In this document: positions 30,844-32,017 of the stretch, piece by piece | How the letters are laid out: the number at the start of each line of letters is the position of its first letter | Position numbering within the stretch: the first letter of the stretch is position 1 | Source of the DNA: Acidimicrobiaceae bacterium | GTDB taxonomy: Bacteria > Actinomycetota > Acidimicrobiia > Acidimicrobiales > RAAP-2 | Length of the DNA: 32,017 nucleotides | Assembly: GCA_003133665.1 (NCBI GenBank) | Contig: PKYK01000004.1 | Coordinates: 1-32,017, forward strand | Direction: 5' to 3' | Notes under the pieces: model-generated | The model's database searches: none | What the model was told of the DNA's origin: nothing | What the model saw: only the letters and a program-made list of their open reading frames with translations | Translations under genes and position numbers: made by a program

Positions 30844-30889
30844 AGCTATGTAACCAGATCCGGACTTCCTGACGCGAACGAAGTCATCG

Positions 30890-31993
30890 ATGATGGAATC
30901 AGTGACAAGTCAAGTCCCCCGGCCCGTGTCCATCAAGAGTCGCGTGGGAGACAACGCCGAGCAGAACCTCGCGAAAAAAGATCGAGTGCTGACGCTTCTT
31001 CCGGGCCTGATGGCCGCAGTGGTGCTCGGCACCGTCGCGACAGTACTGGGGCACCTTGTCCCCGTCGTCGGTGCTCCGGTCTTCGCCATCGTCGGTGGAA
31101 TTGGCATCGCGCTTCTCCGACAACCCTCCAATCGCGAGCGTCCCGGACTCGCGTTCTCCAGCAGGGTCGTCCTGCAGGGGTCCATCGTCGTGCTCGGCAC
31201 CGGATTATCGTTCCATCAAGTGCTCGTCACCGGGACCTCGTCGCTGCCGGTACTGCTCGGATCGTTGGCGGTTGCGCTGGTCGGTGCGGCGATCCTTGGC
31301 CGCATCCTTTCGATAGATAAAGACCTGCGCACGCTCATCGGAGTCGGCACTGGTATCTGCGGGGCCTCGGCTATCGCGGCCACCAACGCGGTCATCTCGG
31401 CATCGGAGGCCGACGTTTCTTACGCCATCGCCACCATCTTCACTTTCAACGTCGTCGCCGTCTTGGTGTTTCCCACCCTTGGTCATCTCCTCAGTCTTTC
31501 TCCCCACGCATTCGGTCTCTGGGCGGGAACCGCCATCAACGACATGTCATCGGTGGCCGCGGCGTCATCGATCTTCGGACACGGCGCGACCTCCTACGCG
31601 GTGGTGGTGAAGCTGACCCGTACGCTCATGATCATCCCGATCTCCATCGGACTGGCGTTTTGGCGTTCCCGACAGAACCACCACCCGGATGCCTCGGCCC
31701 AGATTCCTCGCGCGCTTGGGAACCTTCGCCAGATCATGCCGGTGTTCATCGGCTGGTTCCTCGTGACCGTGACCGCCAACACGGTGGGTCTCGTGCCAGG
31801 GTCTTGGCACGGAGTTCTGTCAGGCATCGCCCAGGTGATGATCACTGTCGCACTTGCTGCGATCGGCCTTTCCACCAACTTCCGCGATATTCGTCGGGCC
31901 GGACTCAAGCCACTTGCTTTGGGCGCGATGCTCTGGCTTCTGGTGGCGCTGAGCAGCCTCGGACTCCAACTTGCTACCGGGAAACTCGCCTAG
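30890..31993 (+). CDS. YeiH-family membrane protein, putative sulfite/sulfate exporter
   Basis: Integral membrane protein of 367 residues in the UPF0324/YeiH (PF03601) family, with about ten hydrophobic segments. Signature blocks are GVGTGICGASAIAATNAVI, LWAGTAINDMSSVAAASSIF, VVVKLTRTLMIIPISIGLAF and the C-terminal SGIAQVMITVALAAIGLSTN. A soluble N-terminus of about 35 residues precedes the first helix. ATG at 30890 (ATGATG) has only a weak purine-rich site upstream. Family members are named putative sulfate exporters because of association with sulfonate catabolism. Here, next to suyAB, export of sulfite is the likely role. It is divergent from the LysR gene. Confidence 0.87.
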   Translation: MMESVTSQVPRPVSIKSRVGDNAEQNLAKKDRVLTLLPGLMAAVVLGTVATVLGHLVPVVGAPVFAIVGGIGIALLRQPSNRERPGLAFSSRVVLQGSIVVLGTGLSFHQVLVTGTSSLPVLLGSLAVALVGAAILGRILSIDKDLRTLIGVGTGICGASAIAATNAVISASEADVSYAIATIFTFNVVAVLVFPTLGHLLSLSPHAFGLWAGTAINDMSSVAAASSIFGHGATSYAVVVKLTRTLMIIPISIGLAFWRSRQNHHPDASAQIPRALGNLRQIMPVFIGWFLVTVTANTVGLVPGSWHGVLSGIAQVMITVALAAIGLSTNFRDIRRAGLKPLALGAMLWLLVALSSLGLQLATGKLA

Positions 31994-32011
31994 TTGTATT
32001 GACCAACTAGG
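31989..32011 (+). terminator. Hairpin at the end of the YeiH-family gene
   Basis: CCTAGTTG (31989-31996) pairs perfectly with CAACTAGG (32004-32011) around a seven-base loop; the TAG stop is within the 5' arm. The window ends six bases later, so a U-tract cannot be judged. Confidence 0.55.
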
Positions 32012-32017
32012 TCATTG

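Overview
The window looks like a piece of a high-G+C actinomycetote chromosome, possibly an Acidimicrobiia-type lineage. The reasons are the G/C-rich third codon positions, GTG starts, the 5' end of a mycothiol-dependent formaldehyde dehydrogenase (mscR) at the left edge, and AAGGAG/GGAGG ribosome binding sites. The genus assignment is inference only.

Left edge (1-1131): the truncated mscR start on the minus strand, carrying a perfect 34-bp palindrome at the very first base, then a degenerate stretch with the C-terminal remnant of a short-chain dehydrogenase.

Polyamine region (1132-12616): a minus-strand set potA, potD, potB, potC, FAD amine oxidase, aguB (N-carbamoylputrescine amidase) faces a plus-strand set of aldehyde dehydrogenase, second FAD amine oxidase, Lrp/AsnC regulator and TetR/BetI-type regulator. 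Together they would import a polyamine, oxidise the amine, oxidise the aldehyde and hydrolyse N-carbamoylputrescine. An 18-bp-stem hairpin separates the aldehyde dehydrogenase from the second oxidase.

Middle (12617-18966): a universal stress protein, a DJ-1/PfpI protein, a sulfite-oxidase-fold molybdopterin protein paired with a membrane cytochrome b, and pyruvate phosphate dikinase with a basic C-terminal tail.

Sulfonate region (19267-31993): the most interesting part. It holds suyA and suyB ((R)-3-sulfolactate sulfo-lyase), a YeiH-family membrane protein (putative sulfite/sulfate exporter) divergent from a LysR regulator, a sulfonate-type ABC ATPase and permease, a separately placed NMT1/SsuA-type binding protein, and a set of accessory enzymes (creatininase-fold amidohydrolase, cupin, D-2-hydroxyacid dehydrogenase, LVIVD beta-propeller, Gfo/Idh/MocA oxidoreductase) around a FadR-type GntR regulator. 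An identical 16-bp element lies just downstream of well-formed promoters for both the ABC operon and suyAB, so importer and desulfonation enzyme appear to be one regulon. The likely scheme is: import an organosulfonate, convert it to (R)-sulfolactate with the accessory enzymes, cleave it to pyruvate plus sulfite, and export sulfite or its oxidation product. The actual imported substrate and the roles of the accessory enzymes are not determined by the sequence.
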